Part shown: in pieces, positions 25,344 to 34,401 of the stretch
Numbering within the stretch: the first letter of the stretch is position 1
Layout: every line of letters starts with the position of its first letter
DNA from: HGM04593 sp045588485
GTDB taxonomy: Bacteria; Bacteroidota; Bacteroidia; Bacteroidales; Bacteroidaceae
DNA: 64,000 nt
NCBI GenBank assembly: GCA_045588485.1
Contig: JAZNEI010000039.1
Coordinates: 48,258 to 112,257 of the forward strand
Direction of reading: 5' to 3'
Notes under the pieces: generated by a model
The model's database searches: none
Told to the model about the DNA's origin: nothing
What the model saw: only the letters and a program-made list of their open reading frames with translations
Translations under genes and position numbers: made by a program

Positions 25344-25523
25344 AATTCCGTATTCTATCTTCTTAATTGCAACACTATTATACACATTTGTGCATAATAA
25401 AGAGCATTTTACATTTTCAGCCGCGAAGATACAAATAAAAATCTAAATTATATTTATAATTTATTAATATATAACACAAAAAAGTGAGTTATGTTTTACA
25501 GATTACCATCAGCTTAAAAACAG

Positions 25524-25550
25524 ACAAGGTGGACATTAAGCCCACCTTGT
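25524..25550 (-). terminator. Terminator after the AsmA-like gene
   Basis: ACAAGGTGG (25524-25532) pairs perfectly with CCACCTTGT (25542-25550), loop 9 nt, followed on the minus strand by CTGTTTTTAA. Confidence 0.8.
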
Positions 25551-25583
25551 AAAATATTTTCAAACAAGAACAATCTTACTTAA

Positions 25584-28088
25584 TCACTTTTTCTTAAAGA
25601 GATTCTTTGCCTTATCGAAAACATCCTTTACAACCTCGGCTTTCTTCTCGGCCGAGCTTTTTGTTGAATCAGAAGCTGCATTATTCGACTTACCTCCAAG
25701 CAATTTTTCTATAGCACCCTCGGCTGCTTTCGAAGCCGCTTTCTTGGCAAGCGCCTCCATATCTATTCCCACCTTAGGCGATGTAAATGAACCGCCGATA
25801 GTCATATCAACAGTACCAAGCTGCGATAACTTACCAACAGACGCAGGCAGAGTAATCTCACCACGATAGTCGATTGTCTGGTCTAATCCGGTAGAACCCG
25901 ATAAAAGCATATTACAATCTCCAAGCTTGATATTAAACGGCTTAGTATTTACTCTACCATCTTTTATTGTAAATTCCACATTCAAATCCTTTACACGTGT
26001 ATCTTTCAACGAAGGCTTCTTTATGATATCTGCCACTTGCTGTATAACAGTAACATTATTCAAGCTTAGGTCACGGGTCGAAAGTGAACCGCTACCCGTC
26101 AATGTTTGAATAACAGGACTCATTGTAGCATCGAGTTTTGTAAATATCTTCATACTACCCGAAAAATCACCTGTCAAGCCATTAAATATTGGAGCCAGCT
26201 TTTTAACCATATCAAGTTCCTTATATGCTTGTGCAAAACCTATATTGGAGAGCTTTAATCCGGCATCAAATTCAGGCTCTACATTTTCGGTTGCTTTGTA
26301 ATAACCATTTACCACAACATTTCCTCCCATAGTGTTCAGCGAGAGATTCTTCATATCGACCTTTCCCTCCTTTACAAGAAGTTCGCCTTTCATATTGTCA
26401 AAAGTCATATTATCGAACAGCACCTTTGCAAAATTGGCCTGCATTCTAAAGTCGATATTCTCGGGAACATTTATAACACCCATAGCAGCAGTATCCGACT
26501 CTACAACGGCAGTAGTTGTATCGGACGAAATAAAATCGTTAAGGTTGAAATAGTTACTGCTTACATTCAATGTACCTTTGAGCGTAGTTCCTTTCAGCGC
26601 ATATCCCATGTAATTCTCGAACTTGCTGTTAAAACTCACATCGTTCTTACCTATATTCACAGTTGTCTGACTAAGTTCAAGATAACGGGGATTGAAAGAG
26701 AGTACCGAGTTCTTTATATTCACATCGGGCATATCCTCCATATTCAGAAGCATATTGTTCAAACGCACACTTCCCTGCGCCTTAACATTATCATACTGCT
26801 CCTTCTCGATGTAAGACATACGACCACTTACACTCATATCTGCATCTACAATACCGTTCAGAGTCATATCCTCCAAAGGATAGACATCTTTAATCTTGCC
26901 AAGGTCGAGTTTACCTTTGGCCGAAGCATCGAACTGCATATCACTTATGGGGGTGAGCAGTTTCAATGCCACACTGAAAGGATTACCTGCCAACACAAAG
27001 CTGAATGGAGCCACATTGACCACTGTAGCATCTATTGAACCGCCCGGATTCTCGACCTTTGCGTTAATATTTATCTTGTTTACCCCTGTTGGCAATGCAG
27101 GATAGTGGAACATAGCATCTTTGACATCGAAAGCGACATTAAACTGCGGAACAATACTATCGCCTTTGAGACTACCCTTTGCCCATGCGGATAAAGTGGC
27201 GCTGCCATCCGTCTTTAGTCCTTCAAAGTCCTTTGAATAGATAGCAGGAACAAGCGAAAGCACCTCTTTGAAGCCTATCTCGTTGCTATTCAGTTTTAAA
27301 TCCATATCAAGCCCCTCATCAGTGAGTGCCACCCATCCGTCTATGGCTGCTTTAATGGCATTCAGTTGAAGAGTATTCTTGTCAAGAGTGAATTTGTTGT
27401 TCTCGAGGTCGGCATCAACATTCATATTAGCAGCAATATGTGCTCTATTGAGGAACGGCACACCATCCATACTGAATGTCAAAGCCTCAATATCTGTCTC
27501 AAGGGCAAGCATTGTACGTGCGCTGCCAAAATCGCCCGAACAACCGGCATTCATATCCTCTACTCTTGCATACATACCGGCCAGACGGTCGTCATATATA
27601 AGATTAAAATCGTTAATGGTAAGCTGTTGCAGTTTAATACGGAACGGAGAAGATGTTGTATCGACGGGTGCCTCTTCAACCTCATCGGTTGTTGGTTTCA
27701 TCACATCCCAATTGACTGTACTGTCGGGCATTACAATAGCCTTTACCGAGACACCATCGAGAAGCACTTTCCTTATGTCAAAGCCTTCATCACCGAATAA
27801 AGACATTACATTAACTGCTGCTGTAATTTCATCGGCAGCAACAAGGGTATCATTTTCGAACTGCTCTACACCTTTCAGATAGAAATCTTCGATAGTTATT
27901 GACGCAAGCGGGAAATTGCTTATCAGACTAATATCGAGACCTCTAAAATCAAACTCTGCATTAAGCATTTTATTACCCTCTTCTTTTACCAATACCTCTA
28001 TTTTATCTTTGAAGAGATATGGCAAAGTGACTAACAACAGTACAATTAAAGCAATAATTGCACCAACAATCTTAAGAACTTTTTTCAT
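25584..28088 (-). CDS. AsmA-family envelope protein
   Basis: 834 aa from ATG 28086-28088; the open frame extends 24 codons further, but only this start gives an N-terminal membrane helix directly (MKKVLKIVGAIIALIVLLLV). The long periplasmic part has AsmA-like features: LISNFPLASITIEDFYLKG near 40-60, and a C-terminal AsmA_2-type segment (INGRVNTKPFNIKLGDCNML region) before a basic, Lys-rich tail. AsmA-like proteins are bridge-like lipid carriers between inner and outer membranes. Flanked by its own terminator and by that of the GH20 gene, so monocistronic. Confidence 0.85.
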   Translation of the reverse strand: MKKVLKIVGAIIALIVLLLVTLPYLFKDKIEVLVKEEGNKMLNAEFDFRGLDISLISNFPLASITIEDFYLKGVEQFENDTLVAADEITAAVNVMSLFGDEGFDIRKVLLDGVSVKAIVMPDSTVNWDVMKPTTDEVEEAPVDTTSSPFRIKLQQLTINDFNLIYDDRLAGMYARVEDMNAGCSGDFGSARTMLALETDIEALTFSMDGVPFLNRAHIAANMNVDADLENNKFTLDKNTLQLNAIKAAIDGWVALTDEGLDMDLKLNSNEIGFKEVLSLVPAIYSKDFEGLKTDGSATLSAWAKGSLKGDSIVPQFNVAFDVKDAMFHYPALPTGVNKININAKVENPGGSIDATVVNVAPFSFVLAGNPFSVALKLLTPISDMQFDASAKGKLDLGKIKDVYPLEDMTLNGIVDADMSVSGRMSYIEKEQYDNVKAQGSVRLNNMLLNMEDMPDVNIKNSVLSFNPRYLELSQTTVNIGKNDVSFNSKFENYMGYALKGTTLKGTLNVSSNYFNLNDFISSDTTTAVVESDTAAMGVINVPENIDFRMQANFAKVLFDNMTFDNMKGELLVKEGKVDMKNLSLNTMGGNVVVNGYYKATENVEPEFDAGLKLSNIGFAQAYKELDMVKKLAPIFNGLTGDFSGSMKIFTKLDATMSPVIQTLTGSGSLSTRDLSLNNVTVIQQVADIIKKPSLKDTRVKDLNVEFTIKDGRVNTKPFNIKLGDCNMLLSGSTGLDQTIDYRGEITLPASVGKLSQLGTVDMTIGGSFTSPKVGIDMEALAKKAASKAAEGAIEKLLGGKSNNAASDSTKSSAEKKAEVVKDVFDKAKNLFKKK

Positions 28089-28140
28089 TGTATTCAGTTT
28101 GAATTTATTATCAATATACACATTTTTCAAATGTACTAAA

Positions 28141-28183
28141 AAAACCGAAAAGCCCCACATTTGTGTAAAAGTTTTTCGGTTTT
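28141..28183 (-). terminator. Terminator after the GH20 gene
   Basis: AAAACCGAAAA (28141-28151) pairs with TTTTCGGTTTT (28173-28183); on the minus strand a T-run follows. It lies between the GH20 stop (28222) and the AsmA start. Confidence 0.75.
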
Positions 28184-28221
28184 TTAATAAAAAGGTCTAA
28201 AATCGGTCTAAAGTAATGTTT

Positions 28222-29898
28222 TTATTTAAAGACATGTTTACCGTAATTTACACCTTTCAGACGGTAGTATGTCGCTTCGCCTTGCAGACGCTGTTCAAAA
28301 CTCTTGTAGTTGCGCATCTCCTGCGGAGTCCATCCGGCCTCGGCAACAGCGGCCAAACGGGGAAGCATAAGATATTGCACATGGTCGGCAGTCTCAACCC
28401 ACTCGGTCCAGAAATTGGCCTGAACACCCATATATTTAGGTTGAAGTTCCGATGGTATATCTTTCATTGGAACGTAATTATAAACAGCCTCTACTGTCTC
28501 GGTGCCGTAGCCCTGTGAATGGGGTTCGGTAGGCAGGTTCGACTGTTTTCGATTAATATAATAAGGAATCTGCGGCGAGAGGATTGTATTCATACCTCGG
28601 GTTGCTGCATCTTTTGCAGCTCTGTCGGCACCAACCCATGCCATTATTGTAATATCCTTGCCAAGAGAAGATGTGTTACCATGAAGTACCTCGTTCCAGA
28701 AAATGAGTTTACGCTGTTCTGCTACCGGCTTCGCTGCAATATGTTCTTTCAGCTGACGATAGAAGTTAATCTGAAGATCACGATAATTCTGCGAACCAAT
28801 CTCTTTCAGCAGTGCCTGACAATCGCTATTCTGCTCCCATTTATGTGTAGGACACTCGTCGCCGCCAAGATGTATATATTTAAATGGGAAAATCTCGGTT
28901 AATTCGTCTATAACATCTTTTGCAAACTGTACCGCCTTGGGATTAGAGACATTTATCACATCGGACGATACACCCTGCCACAACCACACTTCGTGAGGTT
29001 TTTCAGGGTCACATGCAAGAAACTCGGGATACGATGCTACTGCTGCCTGTGAGTGTCCGGGAATGTCAACCTCGGGTACAATCTCGATAAAGCGCTCTTT
29101 GGCATACTCTACAATCTCGCGTGCATCCTTTTGGGTATAGAATCCTCCGTAGCGGATACCGTCGGGCTTTACATCGCCCCATCCGCATACACGGCTGTTA
29201 CGCCATGCACCGACCTCGGTTAGTTTGGGATATTTCTTAATCTCGATGCGCCATCCTTGATCCTCGGTCAAGTGCCAATGGAAACGGTTCATTTTATAAG
29301 CAGCCATTATATCGAGTATCTTCTTTATCTCATTCTTGCCATAAAAGTGACGACCCTCATCAAGCATAAAGCCTCTCCAAGCAAATCGAGGTTCATCGTC
29401 TATCTCAACAGCAGGAATTTTCCATTCAGAAACAGAAGCATCATAAACACCGGCCATAACATTTGCCGGAAGCAACTGCTTTATCGTCTGGAAAGCATAA
29501 AAGAAACCGGCAGGCTCGGACGCAGCAACCTCTATAAGTCCTTCGCGCACAATGAGCTTGTAGGCCTCGGTACCCAATGACTTATCTACTCTTAGAGCAA
29601 TATGCGCATCGCCTTTTTTATTGCATTTATCAACCTCTACACCAAGCAGTTTAGTTTTTTTGTATGAGCTTTTCTTTAACTTAACTCCTGTTGTAGTCTT
29701 TATCTCGTCTACAAAATTATTTACTACATTTTTTATCTCCTTATCGTTAGGATAGCATATCACCACCTTACCTTGCAAGAGAAAAGCCCCCTCTCCGACT
29801 ACCATACGAGCCGGTTGCGGAATCAGCGAAATATCTTGTGCATAAGCCATACAGCATATTGCACATAAAAAGGCTAGAAAAATTGTTTTAAGTTTCAT
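28222..29898 (-). CDS. Beta-N-acetylhexosaminidase, GH20
   Basis: 558 aa, exported (MKLKTIFLAFLCAICCMAYA signal; the cysteines could also make it a lipoprotein, though no clear lipobox). GH20b domain at about 25-165, then the catalytic barrel beginning at EPRFAWRGFMLDEGRHF. The catalytic pair D347-E348 lies in HLGGDECP. It removes terminal GlcNAc or GalNAc by substrate-assisted catalysis, which suits N-glycan antennae, mucin or chitobiose. It begins 22 nt after the aminotransferase gene, so they may be co-transcribed. Confidence 0.92.
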   Translation of the reverse strand: MKLKTIFLAFLCAICCMAYAQDISLIPQPARMVVGEGAFLLQGKVVICYPNDKEIKNVVNNFVDEIKTTTGVKLKKSSYKKTKLLGVEVDKCNKKGDAHIALRVDKSLGTEAYKLIVREGLIEVAASEPAGFFYAFQTIKQLLPANVMAGVYDASVSEWKIPAVEIDDEPRFAWRGFMLDEGRHFYGKNEIKKILDIMAAYKMNRFHWHLTEDQGWRIEIKKYPKLTEVGAWRNSRVCGWGDVKPDGIRYGGFYTQKDAREIVEYAKERFIEIVPEVDIPGHSQAAVASYPEFLACDPEKPHEVWLWQGVSSDVINVSNPKAVQFAKDVIDELTEIFPFKYIHLGGDECPTHKWEQNSDCQALLKEIGSQNYRDLQINFYRQLKEHIAAKPVAEQRKLIFWNEVLHGNTSSLGKDITIMAWVGADRAAKDAATRGMNTILSPQIPYYINRKQSNLPTEPHSQGYGTETVEAVYNYVPMKDIPSELQPKYMGVQANFWTEWVETADHVQYLMLPRLAAVAEAGWTPQEMRNYKSFEQRLQGEATYYRLKGVNYGKHVFK

Positions 29899-29920
29899 AA
29901 TTATATTTTTTTGGTTAGTA

Positions 29921-31231
29921 TCAGTTTATACGATGCGCCTCATCAAAGGCTTTCAATCGTTCTTCGAGTAGCGCGTAATGATGTGGTTTTATATTCGATG
30001 AACATGCTCTTATACCTTGTCGGCTACTACCGGTAGTTGACAGGTCTATTCCGCTTACCCCATAATATAGCAATTCTTTAAGTAGCTCGGCACCACTCAT
30101 ATTCCTATAGCCTATCGTAAAGAAAAAGCCATCGCTTACAGGTTCTTCGTTATCCTTATCATATACAACGTGGAAACCGTTTCTATAAAGAATCTCTTTT
30201 ATCTTCGCAGTACGCAAAGCATATTCCTTAATATCTTCTACAAACTTGTAACTGCCGTCACATGCAGCATTCAGCATTGCAGCCATGGCATATTGTGCCG
30301 AGTGCGAGACACCCGATGAGAATGTATAGAGATAGGTATACGCAAATGCGGCACCGAAACGGGATATTCCGTATCGTTCGGCCAATGTATTGTACTGCCT
30401 ATGGTACAGTTTGTCCGAGATACAAGCAAGAGCTATTCTTTGTCCGGCATAGCTGAATATCTTTGAGGCACTCATCATAAGCACATAGTTGTCGGTGTAT
30501 TTGGCAACGGTGGGTTGATAAGGTGGTTCGAAAGGCTTTCCTATGTCACGACGAAAATCCATTGTCATATAAGCAAGGTCCTCAATTACAATAACATCAT
30601 ATTTCTTTGCCAAACGTCCGATGGTTTCGAGTTCCTGCTCGTTGAGACACATCCATGATGGATTATTTGGACTCGAATATATTACAGCACAGATATTTCC
30701 TTGAACAAAATAGCTCTCAATCTTTTCGGCAAGTCCTTTGCCACGATAATCGGCAATATCGAACGATGCAACCTTTACCCCGATGACCTGTGCCTGCATC
30801 TTCTGTACCGGAAATCCCGGGTCGATATAAAGCACTGTATCACGGACCGAATCGAGATGCGAACATAGCATCAGCGATGCAAAAGAGGCCTGCATAGAAC
30901 CCACAGTAGGAATACAACCCAACTGATTGATATCCACATCAAGAAATGCTTTTATAAAACGGGAAGCAGCCTCTTTTACCGGCTGAATACCATCTATAAC
31001 AGGGTATACCGATGCAACACCGTTACGCAATGCTTCACACTCGGCCTCTACCCCCACCGATGACGGAGGAAGTCCCGGGATACCCATCTCGAAATGGATA
31101 TATTCTACCCCTAAACGCTGTTCTACTGTACGCACAATAGCACCTATCTGACGAATAGATGCCGTTGCTATATCTTTTATTTCGAGTTCTTTTGCTACCT
31201 CTTCAACTATTTTGGGGTCTATTATACTCAT
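29921..31231 (-). CDS. PLP-dependent class I/II aminotransferase
   Basis: 436 aa fold-type I enzyme. SSPNNPSW at 186-193 and DLAYMTMDF around 218-226 flank the cofactor pocket; the Schiff-base lysine is K257 in MMSASKIFSYAGQR, and the substrate-carboxylate arginine falls in GSSRQGIRACSS near the C-terminus. Substrate cannot be told from sequence; aspartate- or aromatic-type transamination is possible. Cytoplasmic. Confidence 0.85.
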   Translation of the reverse strand: MSIIDPKIVEEVAKELEIKDIATASIRQIGAIVRTVEQRLGVEYIHFEMGIPGLPPSSVGVEAECEALRNGVASVYPVIDGIQPVKEAASRFIKAFLDVDINQLGCIPTVGSMQASFASLMLCSHLDSVRDTVLYIDPGFPVQKMQAQVIGVKVASFDIADYRGKGLAEKIESYFVQGNICAVIYSSPNNPSWMCLNEQELETIGRLAKKYDVIVIEDLAYMTMDFRRDIGKPFEPPYQPTVAKYTDNYVLMMSASKIFSYAGQRIALACISDKLYHRQYNTLAERYGISRFGAAFAYTYLYTFSSGVSHSAQYAMAAMLNAACDGSYKFVEDIKEYALRTAKIKEILYRNGFHVVYDKDNEEPVSDGFFFTIGYRNMSGAELLKELLYYGVSGIDLSTTGSSRQGIRACSSNIKPHHYALLEERLKAFDEAHRIN

Positions 31232-31254
31232 TATCTGAATGTTATTGTGTACCC

Positions 31255-31288
31255 ATAGGACTTTGCTGAAGACTCTGCAAAGTCCTAT
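31255..31288 (-). terminator. Hairpin after ettA
   Basis: A 10-bp stem AGGACTTTGC (31257-31266) with GCAAAGTCCT (31277-31286), extendable by 2 bp, between ettA and the aminotransferase. There is no good T-run, so it may be a weak or processing site. Confidence 0.5.
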
Positions 31289-31335
31289 TATGATACAGGA
31301 TTTTTGTTATTGATATATCCGGAGAGAGATACTTA

Positions 31336-33033
31336 TTAATCCTCCATCAGTTTGCGATAGCGTACCTTCTTGGGCTCCTCAATGCCTAAACGCTTCATCT
31401 TATGCTCCTCGTAATCGGAGTAAGAACCCTCGTAGCTGTAGACATTACCATCACCCTCAAAAGCTATTATATGTGTACAGATACGATCGAGGAACCAACG
31501 GTCGTGACTGATTACCACAGCGCAACCTGCGAAATTCTCAAGACCTTCTTCAAGGGCACGCAAAGTATTCACGTCAATATCATTGGTAGGCTCGTCAAGG
31601 AGAAGCACGTTACCGCCCTCTTTCAGTGCCATAGCAAGATGCAGACGGTTACGCTCTCCACCCGAGAGCACACCACACTTCTTCTCTTGGTCGGCACCCG
31701 AGAAGTTAAAACGCGACAGGTAGGCACGGACATTAATCTCTTTGCTTCCCAAACGCATAAGTTCGTTACCTTGACTCATAACCTCGTATACAGTCTTATC
31801 GGCCACAATATCCTTGTGGTTCTGGTCGACGTATGCAAGTTTAACTGTCTCACCAACCTCGAATGTACCACCATCGGGAGTCTCAAGCCCCATAATCATA
31901 CGGAAAAGAGTTGTCTTACCTGCACCGTTGGGACCAATGACACCAACAATACCGTTGGGGGGCAGTGTGAAGTTCAGGTCGGTAAAGAGTGTCTTGCTAC
32001 CGAATGATTTTGCAAGATGGTCGGCTATAATAACCTTGTTACCCAGGCGCGGACCATTGGGAATAAAAATCTCGAGTTTCTCCTCACGCTCTTTCTGGTC
32101 TTCGTTAAGCATTCTCTCGTATGAGTTAAGACGTGCCTTACCTTTTGCCTGACGTGCTTTAGGAGCCATACGCACCCACTCAAGCTCGCGTTCGAGTGAC
32201 TTACGGCGCTTGCTTGCACTCTTCTCCTCTTGTTCCATACGTTTTGTTTTCTGGTCGAGCCACGACGAGTAGTTACCCTGCCAGGGAATGCCCTCGCCAC
32301 GGTCGAGTTCAAGAATCCACCCTGCAACGTCATCAAGGAAGTAACGGTCGTGGGTAACAGCAATGACAGTACCTTCGTACTGATTCAGATGCTGCTCGAG
32401 CCAGTCGATGCTCTCGGCATCGAGGTGGTTGGTAGGCTCATCAAGAAGAAGCACATCGGGCTTTTGCAAAAGCAGACGGCATAGCGCCACACGACGGCGC
32501 TCACCACCCGAGAGATGATCGACAAGTTCGTCGGGAGCAGGACAACGAAGCGCTGCCATTGCACGCTCTAACTTACTGTCGAGATTCCATGCATCGGTGG
32601 CATCAATAATATCCTGAAGTTCGGCCTGTCGTGTGAACAGTTCGTTCATTTTATCCTCATTCTCGTAATACTCGGGAAGACCGAACTTCATATTAATCTC
32701 TTCATACTCGGCAAGGGCATCAACAATAGACTGAACACCTTCCTTGACACACTCCATAACAGTCTTTCCGTCCTGCAGATGAGGGTCCTGTGGAAGATAA
32801 CCCACTGAATAACCGGGCGACCACACTACATTTCCCTGAAAATCGTTGTCAAGACCGGCTATAATCTTCATGAGTGTTGATTTACCGGCACCGTTCATAC
32901 CCACAATACCAATCTTGGCACCATAGAAGAACGAGAGGTATATGTTCTTCAGTACCTGCTTGTTTGTCTGTTTGATGGTCTTGCTAAGACCAACCATCGA
33001 AAAGATGATTTTCTTGTCATCAACTGTTGCCAT
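31336..33033 (-). CDS. ettA: Energy-dependent translational throttle protein EttA (ABC-F)
   Basis: 565 aa ABC-F ATPase with two nucleotide-binding domains and no membrane segment. Domain 1 has Walker A GMNGAGKST and signature LSGGERRRVAL; domain 2 has GPNGAGKTT and LSGGERNRLHL. The linker (about 245-320, QKTKRMEQEEKSASKRRKSL) is the Lys/Arg/Glu-rich arm that inserts near the ribosomal E site. Length and near-canonical N-terminus (IFSMVGLSKT) point to EttA rather than Uup or antibiotic-resistance ABC-F proteins. Confidence 0.93.
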   Translation of the reverse strand: MATVDDKKIIFSMVGLSKTIKQTNKQVLKNIYLSFFYGAKIGIVGMNGAGKSTLMKIIAGLDNDFQGNVVWSPGYSVGYLPQDPHLQDGKTVMECVKEGVQSIVDALAEYEEINMKFGLPEYYENEDKMNELFTRQAELQDIIDATDAWNLDSKLERAMAALRCPAPDELVDHLSGGERRRVALCRLLLQKPDVLLLDEPTNHLDAESIDWLEQHLNQYEGTVIAVTHDRYFLDDVAGWILELDRGEGIPWQGNYSSWLDQKTKRMEQEEKSASKRRKSLERELEWVRMAPKARQAKGKARLNSYERMLNEDQKEREEKLEIFIPNGPRLGNKVIIADHLAKSFGSKTLFTDLNFTLPPNGIVGVIGPNGAGKTTLFRMIMGLETPDGGTFEVGETVKLAYVDQNHKDIVADKTVYEVMSQGNELMRLGSKEINVRAYLSRFNFSGADQEKKCGVLSGGERNRLHLAMALKEGGNVLLLDEPTNDIDVNTLRALEEGLENFAGCAVVISHDRWFLDRICTHIIAFEGDGNVYSYEGSYSDYEEHKMKRLGIEEPKKVRYRKLMED

Positions 33034-33162
33034 ATTCTAATATTTTTTGATTTTTATATATTCAATATACACAATAAGTGCAGTATACAAATTTTCCGCG
33101 AAGATAGTGAAAACTCGTGTAAAAACAGCTCTAATTTTAGAAATTCTCTTAACTTAGGTAAT

Positions 33163-33190
33163 AATTCGACAATTCGACAAGCAATCCGAC
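33163..33190. repeat. Short direct repeats AATTCGAC
   Basis: AATTCGAC at 33163-33170 and 33171-33178 in tandem, then AATCCGAC at 33183-33190, in the spacer between ettA and the small secreted protein. May be an activator or repressor site array, or chance. Confidence 0.45.
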
Positions 33191-33268
33191 AATCATTATA
33201 ATATGTCTGTACTATTTAGGAAATTTATTTAAAAAAAATTAAAATAAGTACCGATACATTATTTACTA

Positions 33269-33299
33269 TTTGCAGACTCACTACTTATTCCTATATTTG
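33269..33299 (+). promoter_or_regulatory. Bacteroidota promoter for the small secreted protein
   Basis: TTTG (33269-33272), 19-bp spacer, TATATTTG (33292-33299): consensus boxes and spacing. The start of transcription would be near 33306, placing repeat element A in the leader. Confidence 0.7.
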
Positions 33300-33315
33300 C
33301 GGTAAACCGCGAACA

Positions 33316-33386
33316 TATACTGCACTCGCTGTGAAAAATATTCAAGCAAGCTTGATATTATTTCGCTCGTTTGTTGCAATATTTGC
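33316..33386 (+). repeat. Promoter-proximal repeat element, copy A
   Basis: Conserved left flank TATACTGCACTCGCTGTGAA, variable core AATAT-T-CAAGC-AA-GCTTG-ATATT (perfect palindrome with bulged T), and conserved right flank TCGCTCGTTTGTT. It ends 8 nt before the start codon of the small secreted protein. The same flanks with a different palindrome occur twice before lrgA. Confidence 0.8.
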
Positions 33387-33394
33387 AAAGAAAT

Positions 33395-33793
33395 ATGAAT
33401 CCATTGCTAAAATACACACTATACGTTATCTGCTTTGCAGCCTTCCTGCTTGGTAGAAACGATTCTACATCGGCAATGGAAAGCCTTGTAAATGATATTA
33501 CAACAGTGTCGTCGGATACAAGAACCGATTTTACATTCTCCGATTCAAACGACTTTGTAATTTTCGACTCCGAAATATCGCACTCACGCCCATCAATAAC
33601 AGGTTCTTCAAGAGTGCAACACAGCTCAAGAAGAGCTGATACCGAGCAAAAGAATAATTTCTCATTCATAAAAGCCGGTAAATTTATAAATATCGGCACG
33701 ATATTCTGCTTTCATAACACTTTCAAACTACAGCATTCCATCTTTTCCGAGCCATCAAACAAGCTGATACGCTTCGGGAAATTAATTATTTAG
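33395..33793 (+). CDS. Small exported protein of unknown function
   Basis: 132 aa from ATG 33395. The frame opens 24 nt earlier with TTG inside the repeat element, which is unlikely to be the start. The N-terminus KYTLYVICFAAFLLG is a signal or anchor helix. The rest is Ser/Thr/Asp-rich (about 22-85) and ends in a conserved-looking tail (IKAGKFINIGTIFCFHNTFK, then IFSEPSNKLIRFGKLII). I do not recognise a domain; the tail resembles small uncharacterised Bacteroidales proteins I recall only vaguely. It has its own promoter and no close partner gene. Confidence 0.65.
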   Translation: MNPLLKYTLYVICFAAFLLGRNDSTSAMESLVNDITTVSSDTRTDFTFSDSNDFVIFDSEISHSRPSITGSSRVQHSSRRADTEQKNNFSFIKAGKFINIGTIFCFHNTFKLQHSIFSEPSNKLIRFGKLII

Positions 33794-33948
33794 CTATTTA
33801 TTTGATTATTCGATTGTTTCTACAACAATCTCAGAAGGCTGTATATTTACCATATAGTCTCACTGCCGCTTTTTGTGTGCAAGTTACCTATCGTATCTCT
33901 TTAACAAAAGAGGACATAACATTATAAATCAAATAAATATCTAAAAAA

Positions 33949-34395
33949 ATGGAAGACAAATTCATAAAAGTATCATCAACAAAAAATAAAATAATATCAC
34001 TATTAGTAATTATTGCCGGTTGTATTCTCACTGCAATACCTTTAGGTACAGTTGCCAATCTGACAGGTGTACTTCTTATTATAACGGGTCTGATTCTTAT
34101 ATTTACGCTGAAAAGCAATTATAAGTGCATCGAAACAGGAGAGATATTCAGCATGAAGGAGTTTTATTTCGAGGAGAAGCAAAAAGATAAATTGCTTAAT
34201 GCCATCAAAAACAGCCCTGAAACCATTGATACGACCGATGCTGATAAGGGCAATGCAGTGCGCCTTGATATATTTTATAGTAAAAAACAAGGCAAAGCCA
34301 TTATGCAACTATTCAAATATGTACCTTATGAATATAAGCCATACTCTGATGTAATAGAGTGCGAATATAGTAAAATAGAGAATATTGTAAGATAA
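33949..34395 (+). CDS. Hypothetical two-helix membrane protein
   Basis: 148 aa. Two adjacent hydrophobic helices (about 14-32 and 37-55: IISLLVIIAGCILTAIPLG, LTGVLLIITGLILIFTL) are followed by a soluble C-terminal part of about 90 residues with VRLDIFYSKKQGKAIMQLFK and a final YKPYSDVIECEYSKIENI. No family recognised. It is 6 nt before the Ca/Na antiporter gene and likely translated from the same mRNA. Confidence 0.75.
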   Translation: MEDKFIKVSSTKNKIISLLVIIAGCILTAIPLGTVANLTGVLLIITGLILIFTLKSNYKCIETGEIFSMKEFYFEEKQKDKLLNAIKNSPETIDTTDADKGNAVRLDIFYSKKQGKAIMQLFKYVPYEYKPYSDVIECEYSKIENIVR

Positions 34396-34401
34396 AGCAT
34401 A

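Noticed and set aside
33371..33394. TTG start for the small secreted protein
   Set aside because: It lies inside the repeat element and would place extra residues before the signal helix.
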